Shown here: positions 9,017 through 15,758 of the stretch, one piece after another | How positions within the stretch are numbered: the first letter of the stretch is position 1 | How the letters are laid out: each line of letters opens with the position of its first letter | Source: CAYMST01 sp964393115 | GTDB taxonomy: Bacteria > Bacteroidota > Bacteroidia > Cytophagales > Cyclobacteriaceae | Direction: 5' to 3' | Length of the DNA stretch: 16,552 nt | NCBI GenBank assembly: GCA_964393115.1 | Contig: CAYMST010000094.1 | Span: 1 to 16,552, forward strand | Notes under the pieces: generated by a model | Databases searched by the model: none | What the model saw: the letters and a program-made list of their open reading frames with translations, nothing else | What the model was told of the DNA's origin: nothing | Position numbers and translations under genes: made by a program

Positions 9017-9390
9017 TTAAACTGGTGCTTACAGTTCTGACAGATATAATTGTTGATTAGGTTACCGACAGGCAAAGCAAGAAATAGTGCAATAAGAGTA
9101 ATCTTAATTTTGTTCATCGTGTTTTCAACTGAATTTTCAAGTTTGCTTGACCCGCAATTCGGACATTTTAATTCTCTATTATCAATTTTAGCGATCTCTT
9201 TGGCGCGTTTGAGTTGATCTGTTGGTACCATAACGCTAACTCCACTCCCAAGTACGTTGAAATAGGTCGGCATCAAGCTTGTAAAATTCTCATTGTTGAG
9301 GAAACACAGGATTCCTTCATTCTCCAGCTTGGCCTTAAGCATATTGGCGGATAAAGAGTTGTCGAATAGTGTTAGTTCACATAAATGCAT
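9004..9390 (-). CDS. DUF2007-type protein with zinc ribbon and membrane helix
   Basis: A 128-residue protein if translation begins at the ATG at 9390; an in-frame TTG lies six bases upstream. The N-terminal 70 residues (ELTLFDNSLSANMLKAKLENEGI..., then GVSVMVPTDQLKRAKEIA) match the ferredoxin-like DUF2007 'putative signal-transducing' domain: a change in ligand or position is recorded by a short alpha/beta unit ending in an acidic or Ala-rich helix. It continues into a split zinc ribbon with CPNC (C76, C79) and CQNC (C117, C120), counted from the ATG. One hydrophobic helix (about 95-111) lies between the two Cys pairs. A transmembrane helix inside the ribbon is unusual, since both pairs must meet to bind zinc. 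The function is unknown. The gene stands alone, 77 bases downstream of the stop of the lipoprotein gene. Confidence 0.7.
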   Translation of the reverse strand: MHLCELTLFDNSLSANMLKAKLENEGILCFLNNENFTSLMPTYFNVLGSGVSVMVPTDQLKRAKEIAKIDNRELKCPNCGSSKLENSVENTMNKIKITLIALFLALPVGNLINNYICQNCKHQFKWNP

Positions 9391-9467
9391 ATTCAAAGGT
9401 TAAGTGTATCATTTTACTAGTTTAAGTACGCGAAGGAAAAGTATATGGATTCCGAATAAGACTTTTA

Positions 9468-10877
9468 TTAATCACAGATCTGCTCCAATATCATATCAGC
9501 GGTTGGGTTGCTCTTATTTCCAGCAATCACCAAGGCTACGGAATCAGCTTGATTTTCTAGTAGTTGCTTTAATCCACAGAAATCATCCAGATTCGAATTG
9601 TCTTCAATACTGATAGGTCGAAATTGACAACTAGCGTCTTTTAGTTCAGCTAGAAAGTCCAGATGACGAATCGATTTGTTTCTTTTGATCTCAATGCCCG
9701 AAGTACTGTCAAATTTAGCAAGATGGATATGTTCTAAGCTTGAGTTATCATAGAGGTAGAGTTCGCTACGTTCTGCTTTTTGAATATCCTTTGATAGCTG
9801 AATTTTTCTCAGAGAAGGATTATTCTGTAAAGTCAAGATGACCGTCTGTAGGGAATCAAATCCTTCAATTTTTTGAATGGCAGCGTTATTGTAGATCTTG
9901 ATCACGGAACGCTTTAGCGACTCAAACCCTTCAATTGAGTTGAGTGATGAATTGGAATGTATTTCAATGGCATTAGCGGCTTTTACCGAATTAAACCCTG
10001 AGATAAGCAGAAGATTTGGGCAGTTGTTAATCCAAATATTTCTAGTCTTTGAGGGTACGTCATACCACCATGGAAAATCGCCTTCTATCGTTAGTTGTGA
10101 TTGACTATTTTCATTTACGCTCAGCGTGACCAGTTGTGCGTTGTCAGTAGCACTGAAAAGAGTGAGGTGTGATAAATGGGTTAGGTCTATTTCAGTAAGA
10201 GATGGATTATCTTTTATTTCCAAATACCAGCAACTCTGTAAGTTGTTTAAAAACGATAGGGACTCAAGCAGACCGTTGTTTGTAATGTTGATCTCGTTGC
10301 TCAATTTTAGGTTGTTCAACCAGTTAAAACTGGTTAGTGAATGATTTCCAATGATTGAAATTCCTTCAATGCCAGATCTGTAAAGGTTCAGTTCGTCATC
10401 TAGATTGGTAAGTTTTGGATTATCTATTACCCCAATGTAAAACGCGTCAACAAATGCATCACCAAGCCCTGAAACGGTTAATAATTCAGGGTTGCTTTTA
10501 ATAGTGATATCTTCTATACTATCGAGGTTTTGAAAGTTTATCTTCTCCAAAAATTCATTATTTTCAATATGGATATCAGTTACTTTTCTCAAGTGTTGAA
10601 GAAAGTCTAAATTCCTGATTTTCGTATTCCGAATAATTAGATCACCGTCTATGGATTCCAATCTCCTCAAGGCGGACAAGGATTCAATACGTTGGGATTC
10701 TATGCATAAGTTTCCCTCTATTCTTCTTACCCCATTGATTTTGGACAGATCGCTATGCGTTTGCATGCAACTATTAAACCCAAGAAAGACCTGTTCAGTA
10801 AGTGGGTCTTCATCATCATTACAAGAAAGGAGGGTGATTGAAAGTAATACCAAAAGGCTAAGGGACAGAAATTTCAT
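9468..10877 (-). CDS. Receptor-L-domain (leucine-rich-like) surface lipoprotein
   Basis: A 469-residue lipoprotein. The signal peptide ends in LLSC, so C19 is the lipidated residue. The following NDDED is the acidic type of signal that Bacteroidota use to send lipoproteins to the cell surface. The mature part is made of degenerate leucine/isoleucine-rich repeats of about 22-25 residues with recurring 'I.NN..L..I.gf..L' units, for example IENNEFLEKINFQNLDSI, IYNNAAIQKIEGFDSLQ and IEDNSNLDDFCGLKQL. This is the Receptor L-domain beta-helix also found in EGF-receptor ectodomains. The ending AGNKSNPTADMILEQIC follows the 'GN..NPT...i...C' ending I recognise from related Bacteroidota proteins. It probably binds a ligand or partner on the surface. 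No kinase or enzymatic domain is present. Confidence 0.82.
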   Translation of the reverse strand: MKFLSLSLLVLLSITLLSCNDDEDPLTEQVFLGFNSCMQTHSDLSKINGVRRIEGNLCIESQRIESLSALRRLESIDGDLIIRNTKIRNLDFLQHLRKVTDIHIENNEFLEKINFQNLDSIEDITIKSNPELLTVSGLGDAFVDAFYIGVIDNPKLTNLDDELNLYRSGIEGISIIGNHSLTSFNWLNNLKLSNEINITNNGLLESLSFLNNLQSCWYLEIKDNPSLTEIDLTHLSHLTLFSATDNAQLVTLSVNENSQSQLTIEGDFPWWYDVPSKTRNIWINNCPNLLLISGFNSVKAANAIEIHSNSSLNSIEGFESLKRSVIKIYNNAAIQKIEGFDSLQTVILTLQNNPSLRKIQLSKDIQKAERSELYLYDNSSLEHIHLAKFDSTSGIEIKRNKSIRHLDFLAELKDASCQFRPISIEDNSNLDDFCGLKQLLENQADSVALVIAGNKSNPTADMILEQICD

Positions 10878-11270
10878 GAGTACAAAAGTTAAAGTAGTTA
10901 AACATTAAAATTGGTTCAAATATAATGCCAAATAATGAATCATCGAGTCTTTTATGACTTTGATGCTCCGGCTATACCATTTGAGAGGATAACGATTTCT
11001 TTTCCTGCTAACCTAGAAATGAATGATCGAATAGTCCAGTGTCTCCGGGTGTAGCGACTTCAATTCCGAACATCAGTCGTTCTATTTGTTTACTAATTTG
11101 GTTTCTGTTGTATATTCAAATTTACATGTTTATCGTCTGGTTCGAATGTTAAGTCCTTCGATCTTAATCGATAAAGTCTACCGAAGAAGAATAATCGACT
11201 CACCAATAATACGGCCAGCTGTCCAGGCGATAATTACGGTTTTCTTTCGAACCAAAAGCTATTGGTATTT
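10878..11270. other. Intergenic region without a recognised gene
   Basis: About 390 bases between the lipoprotein start and the stop of the small membrane protein. Apart from the -7 box at 10917-10924, I see no coding signal. A plus-strand open frame (11086-11292) has no recognisable motif and runs into the opposite-strand membrane protein gene. A short ACCAA/TTGGT hairpin followed by T residues at 11252-11280 points along the plus strand, where no gene needs it. Confidence 0.5.
10917..10924 (-). promoter_or_regulatory. -7 promoter box for the Receptor-L lipoprotein gene
   Basis: On the minus strand this reads TATATTTG, an exact match to the Bacteroidota -7 consensus TAnnTTTG, 40 bases upstream of the ATG at 10877. 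The distance is typical for a promoter. A TTG at the -33 position is not obvious. Confidence 0.5.
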
Positions 11271-11654
11271 TTACTTTTTTACATATTTGTAGAGCGTAAC
11301 AAGGATAACGTTCTCTGCTATCAAGACCCATAGAAACGGATCAGCATAAAAACTAGAATAACTCCCATGCTCTGTTGGAAGAATTAATAATGGGACGGTA
11401 ATACATGCATCCAGTAATAACCCTGTAGCAGCCATAATACTCGCTAGAATAATTCCGTGACCCATTTTCCCCTTTTTGTAATAAAACGTTGCGCCCAAAA
11501 GTGAAAAAGGTATCAGCAGGATGCCTACTATTATTATTTGATGTGTTTGATTATCCTTTACATGTGGAATCATACTTAAAGCAATGAAGAGTATGAATAT
11601 CATACTCCAAACCATCGCACCCGATAGTACACTTCGTAAGAAATTAATTTTCAT
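11271..11654 (-). CDS. Small four-helix membrane protein (DUF5367-like)
   Basis: A 127-residue protein with four predicted transmembrane helices, at about 10-30, 39-58, 68-91 and 106-123. The second loop carries a basic patch, YYKKGKMGHG, and the C-terminus ends in KYVKK, which fits a positive-inside arrangement. The overall layout, with an N-terminal GAMVW and IFILFIALS helix followed by SMIPHVKD, resembles the DUF5367 family of Bacteroidota membrane proteins; I am only moderately sure of that name. No catalytic or transport signature is visible, so function is unknown. The gene starts just after an imperfect palindrome (11694-11767) that separates it from the decayed ORF and the AraC regulator. 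Confidence 0.65.
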   Translation of the reverse strand: MKINFLRSVLSGAMVWSMIFILFIALSMIPHVKDNQTHQIIIVGILLIPFSLLGATFYYKKGKMGHGIILASIMAATGLLLDACITVPLLILPTEHGSYSSFYADPFLWVLIAENVILVTLYKYVKK

Positions 11655-11693
11655 GGGTATATTTTGTTAATGATTGATTACCGGTGATTTAGT

Positions 11694-11767
11694 CTACCCT
11701 TGTTTAAAACCTGAATGCGCTGCAAAGCAATGAGCGCCGCCAAAGAAGCAATCCGTTAACAGGGTAG
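11694..11767. repeat. Imperfect palindrome P2 (attC-like hairpin)
   Basis: Outer arms CTACCCTTGTT (11694-11704) and AACAGGGTAG (11758-11767) pair over 10 bases with one bulged T. Inside are GCGC (11717-11720) with GCGC (11734-11737) and TGC/GCA around an AAA loop. The size (74 bases), extra-helical bases and AAC...GTT ends resemble integron attC sites. However, no matching cassette boundary was found around it, and a MITE-like or other structured element is equally possible. Confidence 0.5.
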
Positions 11768-11823
11768 GGACTTGTCGTCAGAATGTAGTTGAAAAATCAG
11801 AGTCATTGCACAGAAGTTCATGC

Positions 11824-11935
11824 TCAACGTTGAAACAAGACTGACGGGCATGTGATTACTCTCTTTTGAATCTGGTGGCAAGAAACTGTTGCTAGCAAAA
11901 GCACCGACATAGAAGATCTTAAAATGTGTTTCCAT
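11824..11935 (-). pseudogene. Possible remnant of a small lipoprotein gene
   Basis: From an ATG at 11933-11935 the frame in use does not look like a protein start. Skipping one G just after that ATG gives a lipoprotein-like N-terminus, MKHILRSSMSVLLLATVSC, followed by HQIQKR and an early stop at 11824-11826. A different frame stays open through this stretch (11756-11944) but shows no recognisable features. This fits a one-base frameshift in a decayed gene, but the stretch is short and could be coincidence. It lies between two palindromes (11694-11767 and 11977-12021), downstream of the AraC gene. Confidence 0.2.
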
Positions 11936-11976
11936 AATGGTCAATTCTTATGTGACAAATATGAAAATGCTTAGTC

Positions 11977-12021
11977 AGACCCATTTATTCGAAAAGGCGT
12001 GTAATTTGTTTGAAAGGGTCT
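11977..12021. repeat. Imperfect palindrome P1 at the AraC gene end
   Basis: AGACCC (11977-11982) plus TTT (11984-11986) pair with AAA (12013-12015) plus GGGTCT (12016-12021), making a 9-bp stem with one bulged A and a loop of about 26 bases. The stem overlaps the stop codon of the AraC-type gene. On the minus strand no T-run follows, so it is not a classical intrinsic terminator. It may protect the 3' end of the mRNA. Confidence 0.5.
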
Positions 12022-12877
12022 ATTTCTTGCGATTACTCGGTCGATAACCAAATTTCTGCTTGTAGGCATTTGAAAAAGAACTCAAACTTTCATAGCCCAC
12101 AAACCAGGCGACTTCCTGAACCGATTTATCTGTACTATTTAGTAATTCATTTGCCTTATTAAGCCTTTCGTTTTGTAAGAATTTGAAAACTGGGACGCCA
12201 AACAATTCTTTAAAGTTAGTCTTAAGCTTCGTGCTGTTCAGTCCAATCATTTTTGATAGTTCGCTTAGACTAGGAGGGTTATTCAGGTTATTAAATAAGA
12301 TCTCTTTGACGGCAAATAACTTATCTACATCCGCCTTTTTTACCTTTTCTCTTTCTTTTGAACCTAATTGGGTATAAAAGTGTGACAACAGCTCAGTCAC
12401 CTGACTTTTAAGAAATAACATTCGGGGAACGCCTGAATATGAACAGTTAAATATCTTATTTACGGCATTTTGCATGTCTGGTGTCATGTAAAAATGAGGG
12501 CCTACAACAAAACTATCTTTCGGTTCAATTAAAGAGTTTAAGTATTTCTGATATAACTGAAACTCTTGTTCGGGTAGCTTCTGAATGTTCTTTAAGGTCG
12601 AGAAAATACTAATGGTTCTAAGTGGTACTTTAGAAGAAATATGATGAGAAAACCTGACTTTTTCATCACCAAAAAACGAAACTGCCATTCCTGTAGAATT
12701 CTGAAGAATCTCAGATGTATTGTCATAGCTTACCGAAAGTTCAACCTCACCGGAACCGTAGAATGAAATACCGATTACTTGATCGGTTAAATCACACTTT
12801 TCAACCGTAGACTCATGGGTAAATGAATATTCAATTAGAACCACAAAATTGTTTACCTCTATAATATCGGTTATCAC
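12020..12877 (-). CDS. AraC/XylS-family transcriptional regulator
   Basis: A 285-residue DNA-binding protein. The C-terminal AraC domain spans about 187-283. The first helix-turn-helix is SLSELSKMIGLNSTKLKTNFKELFG. The second is KSVQEVAWFVGYESLSSFSNAYKQKFGYRPSNRKK, which contains the family signature 'FGY.P'. The N-terminal about 180 residues (beta-strand-rich, for example VIGISFYGSGEVELSV and GMAVSFFG) probably form the ligand-sensing domain, with a layout like PchR-type regulators. The signal is unknown. The start is GTG: an in-frame stop lies five codons upstream and no ATG occurs before residue 64. The next gene upstream is 476 bases away, so the target cannot be inferred from a divergent neighbour. 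Its stop codon lies within palindrome P1. Confidence 0.9.
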   Translation of the reverse strand: MITDIIEVNNFVVLIEYSFTHESTVEKCDLTDQVIGISFYGSGEVELSVSYDNTSEILQNSTGMAVSFFGDEKVRFSHHISSKVPLRTISIFSTLKNIQKLPEQEFQLYQKYLNSLIEPKDSFVVGPHFYMTPDMQNAVNKIFNCSYSGVPRMLFLKSQVTELLSHFYTQLGSKEREKVKKADVDKLFAVKEILFNNLNNPPSLSELSKMIGLNSTKLKTNFKELFGVPVFKFLQNERLNKANELLNSTDKSVQEVAWFVGYESLSSFSNAYKQKFGYRPSNRKK

Positions 12878-13353
12878 GAATTCAGTTTTTTAAGCTGTGA
12901 AATTTTCAGTCAGTTAGCCCACTTTGTTAAGCTGCTACTACTAGATGTTAGGTCCCAAATTCAACTCAGAAAGGGAGAAATTGTAAATTATTCTCAATCA
13001 GAATTTCTTGCCAGATTCTACCCTAAGACTTAAAATAACCCTATGGAATATACTGAGTTAAATGTACGCTGTTTGGCACTACATCCGGAAAAAACGGTTT
13101 GATTTTCGTTTTAAGTTAATTTTCCTGAGAGTCATATTGAAAGATTTTGTGGTATTTACAGAAAACGTTTGAGTTCAGAAATTTCCAAACCAGTATAGGC
13201 TAATCTCACATTAGCTATATTTTTCTTTCAAAGTACCTTTCAACCATTTGGTATGATCTTTTTTATCCTCATTTTTTCAAGCATCGAAAATGAAAGGTGA
13301 AGTTTTCCGTTTCTGTGCCCTTATAACTGATTAAACCCTATTGATAGCATTTT
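12878..13353. other. Intergenic region, no recognised gene
   Basis: This 476-base gap between the AraC-type gene and the CPBP protease gene has no convincing coding frame. On the minus strand near 13215-13275 there is a short Lys-rich open stretch of about 20 codons that could be a gene tail, but no start or homology is visible. The clearest structure is the hairpin at 13194-13219. I see no TAnnTTTG box near the AraC start. Confidence 0.5.
13194..13219. repeat. Short perfect hairpin
   Basis: GCTAAT (13199-13204) pairs with ATTAGC (13210-13215) around loop CTCAC, and flanking TATA/TATA extend the stem past one bulged G. T-rich sequence follows on the plus strand only, while all nearby genes are on the minus strand. 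Its position 135 bases beyond the CPBP stop codon could make it a 3' structure of that transcript. Confidence 0.4.
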
Positions 13354-13986
13354 TTACTTGATCATTTTGACTAATGTTGATGTTGTATTAACCAAGTTAT
13401 GAGAAACCAGAGCCAACAGAATACTGCCACTTTTGAGGGTTAGCCATGCGAAAATGAATCCAAATAGCATTGCATTAATAAATGCGTAGAAATGAAAAGA
13501 CATCTCATAGCTAGGTGACAAAAACAAGCCATGCACAAGCCCAAATAATATGGAAGTTACCCAAATGGCTGGTTTTCCTAAACCGATGCCAACTAGTCGA
13601 ATTTCATCTTGTAGAACTTGAGTTAACAGTCCAAGCATTATTCCTCGAAACGCAATTTCTTCTTCTATGCCAGGCATCGTCAGCTGAAATATGATAGTTT
13701 CAATATCCCATTCTTTAGGGGTAAAGAATATTGAAGTAATGGCACGAAATATGAAAAGAGCAAGTACTACTTTTAAACCAGTATTCTTGAATTTCGAATT
13801 TTGTTTCCATGTCAAGAAATAGTCTTCTCTTTTGAATTTCCTATATTCCAGTAGGAATAATACTGACCCAAGTATTGCATAAGTTTTTCCGGTCCAGTTC
13901 CAATTTCCAGTAACAAATCTAAGATCCGGGTACTTCATGGGGAGCTTAATTAGTAATTGGTTTCCGACGAAGAATATTAGGAACAT
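13354..13986 (-). CDS. CPBP-family intramembrane glutamic protease (CAAX-protease-like)
   Basis: A 210-residue membrane protein with the three conserved motifs of the CPBP/Abi family. Numbered from the ATG, they are EExxxR in PGIEEEIAFRG (E109, E110, R114), FxxxH in FGLVH (H152) and HxxxN in SHNLVN (H196, N200). These residues form the in-membrane active site of the Rce1-type glutamic peptidase. Hydrophobic helices surround them, including 1-16, 36-47, about 70-88 and 144-197. Bacterial members act in bacteriocin self-immunity, peptide maturation or membrane-protein cleavage; which applies here is unknown. I place the start at the ATG at 13986 rather than a GTG nine bases upstream, because TAGGAG (13995-14000) sits eight bases before the ATG and overlaps the GTG. 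The gene begins 46 bases after the degenerate hairpin at 14033-14075, so it may be the neighbour or a decayed member of the cassette cluster. Confidence 0.88.
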   Translation of the reverse strand: MFLIFFVGNQLLIKLPMKYPDLRFVTGNWNWTGKTYAILGSVLFLLEYRKFKREDYFLTWKQNSKFKNTGLKVVLALFIFRAITSIFFTPKEWDIETIIFQLTMPGIEEEIAFRGIMLGLLTQVLQDEIRLVGIGLGKPAIWVTSILFGLVHGLFLSPSYEMSFHFYAFINAMLFGFIFAWLTLKSGSILLALVSHNLVNTTSTLVKMIK

Positions 13987-13994
13987 AAAAATCA

Positions 13995-14000
13995 CTCCTA
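13995..14000 (-). promoter_or_regulatory. Ribosome binding site deciding the CPBP start
   Basis: On the minus strand this reads TAGGAG, a strong Shine-Dalgarno sequence, eight bases before the ATG at 13986. Strong sites like this are not seen before the other genes in the window, and it rules out the overlapping GTG as the start. Confidence 0.6.
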
Positions 14001-14032
14001 GAGATTCGCAGAATTGGCGGGTCTTCTAGAAT

Positions 14033-14090
14033 GTAGAAAAGTTTCGGATTGAGCTAAACCGCCATGATTTTATACTGGATGTTGTTTGCC
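14033..14090 (-). repeat. Cassette-end recombination-site-like element R2
   Basis: Read on the minus strand, GGCAAACAAC (14081-14090) begins two bases after the DUF4238 stop codon. It matches 9/10 the reverse complement of the bases that open the same unit (GTTGTATGCC, 15004-15013). It is followed by an imperfect hairpin: GTA/TAC (14033-14035 with 14073-14075), AAAA/TTTT (14037-14040 with 14068-14071) and CGGATT/AAACCG (14045-14050 with 14056-14061, one mismatch). It shares the 12-mer ATGATTTTATAC (14064-14075, plus strand) and TTGAGC with element R1. The far side lacks the expected GTT, so this end looks worn or is the array boundary. Confidence 0.6.
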
Positions 14091-14092
14091 GT

Positions 14093-14938
14093 TTAGAATT
14101 TAGCAACGTTGAATAGAAAATTTTTGTAGGCCGTCAATTCATCTTTTTGTTTAAGAGTTCTATACAAATTCAGTGATTTCTCCAATATTTCTTTATCTCC
14201 AGAGATCACATATCGAACAGATTGATCAATAGTTAAAGCGTTATATAGTAACACATGCTTCGCATCAAAGTCTCGATTGTAAGCTTTCCTTGATTCAAGT
14301 AGTGATTTTACAATTCCTCTACTCCCACAAATTGGAAAAATATAGATTAAGTTATCCAAGTCCAGTAGTTGAGTTGGTTGTTGCCCAAATAAGGTTGGGT
14401 TGTCGCCTAAAATAAAATAAGGTTTCTCGTATTCTAAAATTCTGTATTTAAACCGAGTATTAATGTTTTTTTTGATTACCTCCTTTAAGGTTAGTAGTTG
14501 GATGTGTGTTCTTTCATTTTTTCTAAGTGCCGAACTGTACTCATGTTCACTGATCTTGAGTTGATCAAATATTTTATTGAACAGATCATCCGTCGCCGGG
14601 ATTCTCCAAAAGAGGTTTAATACAAATAAATGAAGTAAATGCGGTTCACTAATTGAAAAGTGTTCCTGATTTAAGTCAGCAACTCTCAAAGTTTCAATGG
14701 CCTTTTTATAAAAGTTGTCGAGCTTGAGATAAGTTTCATCTTCAATGATTGATGTTTTGACTTCATCGATTACCATTGTATTGCGGTCTTTTTCCCAAAA
14801 TATACTTTTGGGCGGCCTTGGATTGGCTTGAATTATGTTTCTATCCTTGTCATAGATGAAAACCTCATTTTCTTTATTGGTAAATCCATTAATGAGAAAT
14901 TTTGGTATGTAGTGGTGTCGGCTAGATTTGTGACTCAT
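14093..14938 (-). CDS. DUF4238 domain protein
   Basis: A 281-residue soluble protein. The N-terminal signature RHHYIPKFLINGF (about 7-19) is the hallmark of DUF4238 ('HHY.P.F.L..F'). Other family-like features are the Asp-containing YFILGDNPTLFG (about 174-185), typical of the 'f..sDnPv' element, and KHVLLYNALTIDQSVRYVISGDKE near the C-terminus. No signal peptide or transmembrane helix is present. The biochemical function of the family is not established. Members are often found in accessory or mobile DNA, and here the gene sits inside a cassette-like unit. Translation most likely begins at the ATG at 14938; a TTG directly precedes it. The 5' leader from the unit boundary is about 75 bases and the stop codon is two bases from element R2. 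No RBS stands out. Confidence 0.85.
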   Translation of the reverse strand: MSHKSSRHHYIPKFLINGFTNKENEVFIYDKDRNIIQANPRPPKSIFWEKDRNTMVIDEVKTSIIEDETYLKLDNFYKKAIETLRVADLNQEHFSISEPHLLHLFVLNLFWRIPATDDLFNKIFDQLKISEHEYSSALRKNERTHIQLLTLKEVIKKNINTRFKYRILEYEKPYFILGDNPTLFGQQPTQLLDLDNLIYIFPICGSRGIVKSLLESRKAYNRDFDAKHVLLYNALTIDQSVRYVISGDKEILEKSLNLYRTLKQKDELTAYKNFLFNVAKF

Positions 14939-15003
14939 CAATAACAGATCAAGAAAGAGGGTTTGATTTGATAAAAAAAGAAATCATTTGGTATCGTACT
15001 CAT

Positions 15004-15075
15004 GGCATACAACGTTGCGTGTATGAATCGTTGTGGCTTTGAGCCACTATGATTTTATACACCTTGTTATCTCTC
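15004..15075 (-). repeat. Cassette-junction element R1 (attC-like)
   Basis: Read on the minus strand, GAGAGATAAC (15066-15075) is followed by a hairpin and then by GTTGTATGCC (15004-15013), which opens the next unit. The hairpin pairs GTGTAT (15019-15024) with ATACAC (15057-15062), AATC (15026-15029) with GATT (15051-15054), and GTGGCT (15033-15038) with AGCCAC (15042-15047) around a TTG loop. Unpaired bases lie between the blocks, and the outer AAC (15011-15013) pairs with GTT (15066-15068). The AAC-to-GTT length of 58 bases and bulged stem resemble integron attC sites. The bases flanking GTT do not fit RYYYAAC/GTTRRRY. Confidence 0.7.
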
Positions 15076-15080
15076 GTTTT

Positions 15081-15752
15081 CTATCCGTTCCAAGTTCCCA
15101 TTCGTTCTCCTCCGTCTACATCAATAACCGTAGAAGTAACTGCTGGATTGCTGATAATCGCATAAATCATTCTTGCAATATCCTCTACTTGACCTTTATG
15201 TTCTGCAAGTTGCCTATCCGTATTTATGCCAATACCGCCTGGTGAAACAGCATTTACACGAATAGGTGCAATATCAATTGACGCTTGCTTCACTAACGCA
15301 TTGATGCTTCCATGCAATGTCCCCCAAACTCCATATCCTTTTAACGGTGTTTTGCCACTACTACCTGAGATTAATGTAACAGATCCATTTCTTTTAAGAT
15401 ATTTTACTCCTAAGTGTAATACATTATAACTTGTCCAAAATCGTTGAAATGCTTGTTTAGCATTTTCCTCGGATGTGTTGTTTATGCCACTTGCATTAGC
15501 TTTGGCCGATATGCTAACCACGATATGGTCAATGTCTTTGATATCTGATAGGACTTCGGTTAGTTCAACATATTTTGATGCGTCTAAAACTTTAAAGTTA
15601 CAATCTTTTCCTAATTTACGAACAAGAGTAGATAATTTGTCTTTATTTCTTCCTGCTAGTGTAATACGGTGATTATTCTTTAGGAGAATTTTAGCTGTTG
15701 CTAATCCCATTCCGCCACTACCACCTATAATAAGCGTATGCTCTTTTTTCAT
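15081..15752 (-). CDS. Atypical short-chain dehydrogenase (SDR) paralogue B, catalytic Tyr/Lys missing
   Basis: A 223-residue Rossmann-fold SDR. The dinucleotide-binding loop GGSGGMG (10-16) replaces the usual TGxxxGxG, and AGRN (33-36) follows at the end of strand 2, suggesting NADP(H) preference by family rules. Strand 5 is VTLISGSSG (125-133). By alignment with the conserved D160-I-A-P and SPGG (170-173) segments, the catalytic Tyr and Lys positions hold W143 and H147, in GVWGTLHGS. Normal YxxxK catalysis is therefore unlikely. It resembles the partly defective SDR groups such as the Lin1944-like one. It ends in IDVDGG as many SDRs do but is about 20-30 residues shorter than a typical 250-residue member, missing the substrate-lid segment. 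Its ATG follows the stop of SDR A by six bases, so both are co-transcribed. The two proteins share FWxxxN and may form a heteromer. Confidence 0.85.
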   Translation of the reverse strand: MKKEHTLIIGGSGGMGLATAKILLKNNHRITLAGRNKDKLSTLVRKLGKDCNFKVLDASKYVELTEVLSDIKDIDHIVVSISAKANASGINNTSEENAKQAFQRFWTSYNVLHLGVKYLKRNGSVTLISGSSGKTPLKGYGVWGTLHGSINALVKQASIDIAPIRVNAVSPGGIGINTDRQLAEHKGQVEDIARMIYAIISNPAVTSTVIDVDGGERMGTWNG

Positions 15753-15758
15753 ATTTAC

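Larger units (their letters stand above)
14033..15012 (-). mobile_element. Putative gene cassette carrying the DUF4238 gene
   Basis: This unit has the layout of an integron gene cassette. It opens (minus strand) at GTTGTATGCC (15004-15013), holds one promoterless-looking gene, and closes with element R2. R2's left part is complementary to the unit's own opening (9/10), as expected if the unit once was a circle cut inside a palindromic site. Only two bases separate the gene's stop codon from R2. No integrase gene is in the window, and the flanks of GTT do not match the classical GTTRRRY. Confidence 0.6.

Noticed and set aside
9441..9453. Third copy of the 30-base 3'-end repeat
   Set aside because: Only the 10-mer TATGGATTCC is shared; the rest does not align.
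11252..11280. ACCAA/TTGGT hairpin with T-rich tail as a terminator
   Set aside because: The stem is only five pairs and the T-tract lies on the plus strand, where there is no gene to terminate.
11086..11292. 68-codon plus-strand open frame
   Set aside because: It has no motif or start signal and overlaps the end of an opposite-strand membrane protein gene.
13194..13225. GCTAAT/ATTAGC hairpin as an intrinsic terminator for the CPBP gene
   Set aside because: The T-rich stretch follows on the plus strand only; for the minus-strand CPBP transcript there is no U-run after the stem. It is kept only as a hairpin.
15004..15075. Calling R1 a canonical attC site
   Set aside because: The core flanks read GTTGTAT and GTTATCT, which break the GTTRRRY/RYYYAAC consensus, and no integrase is visible; it is described as attC-like only.
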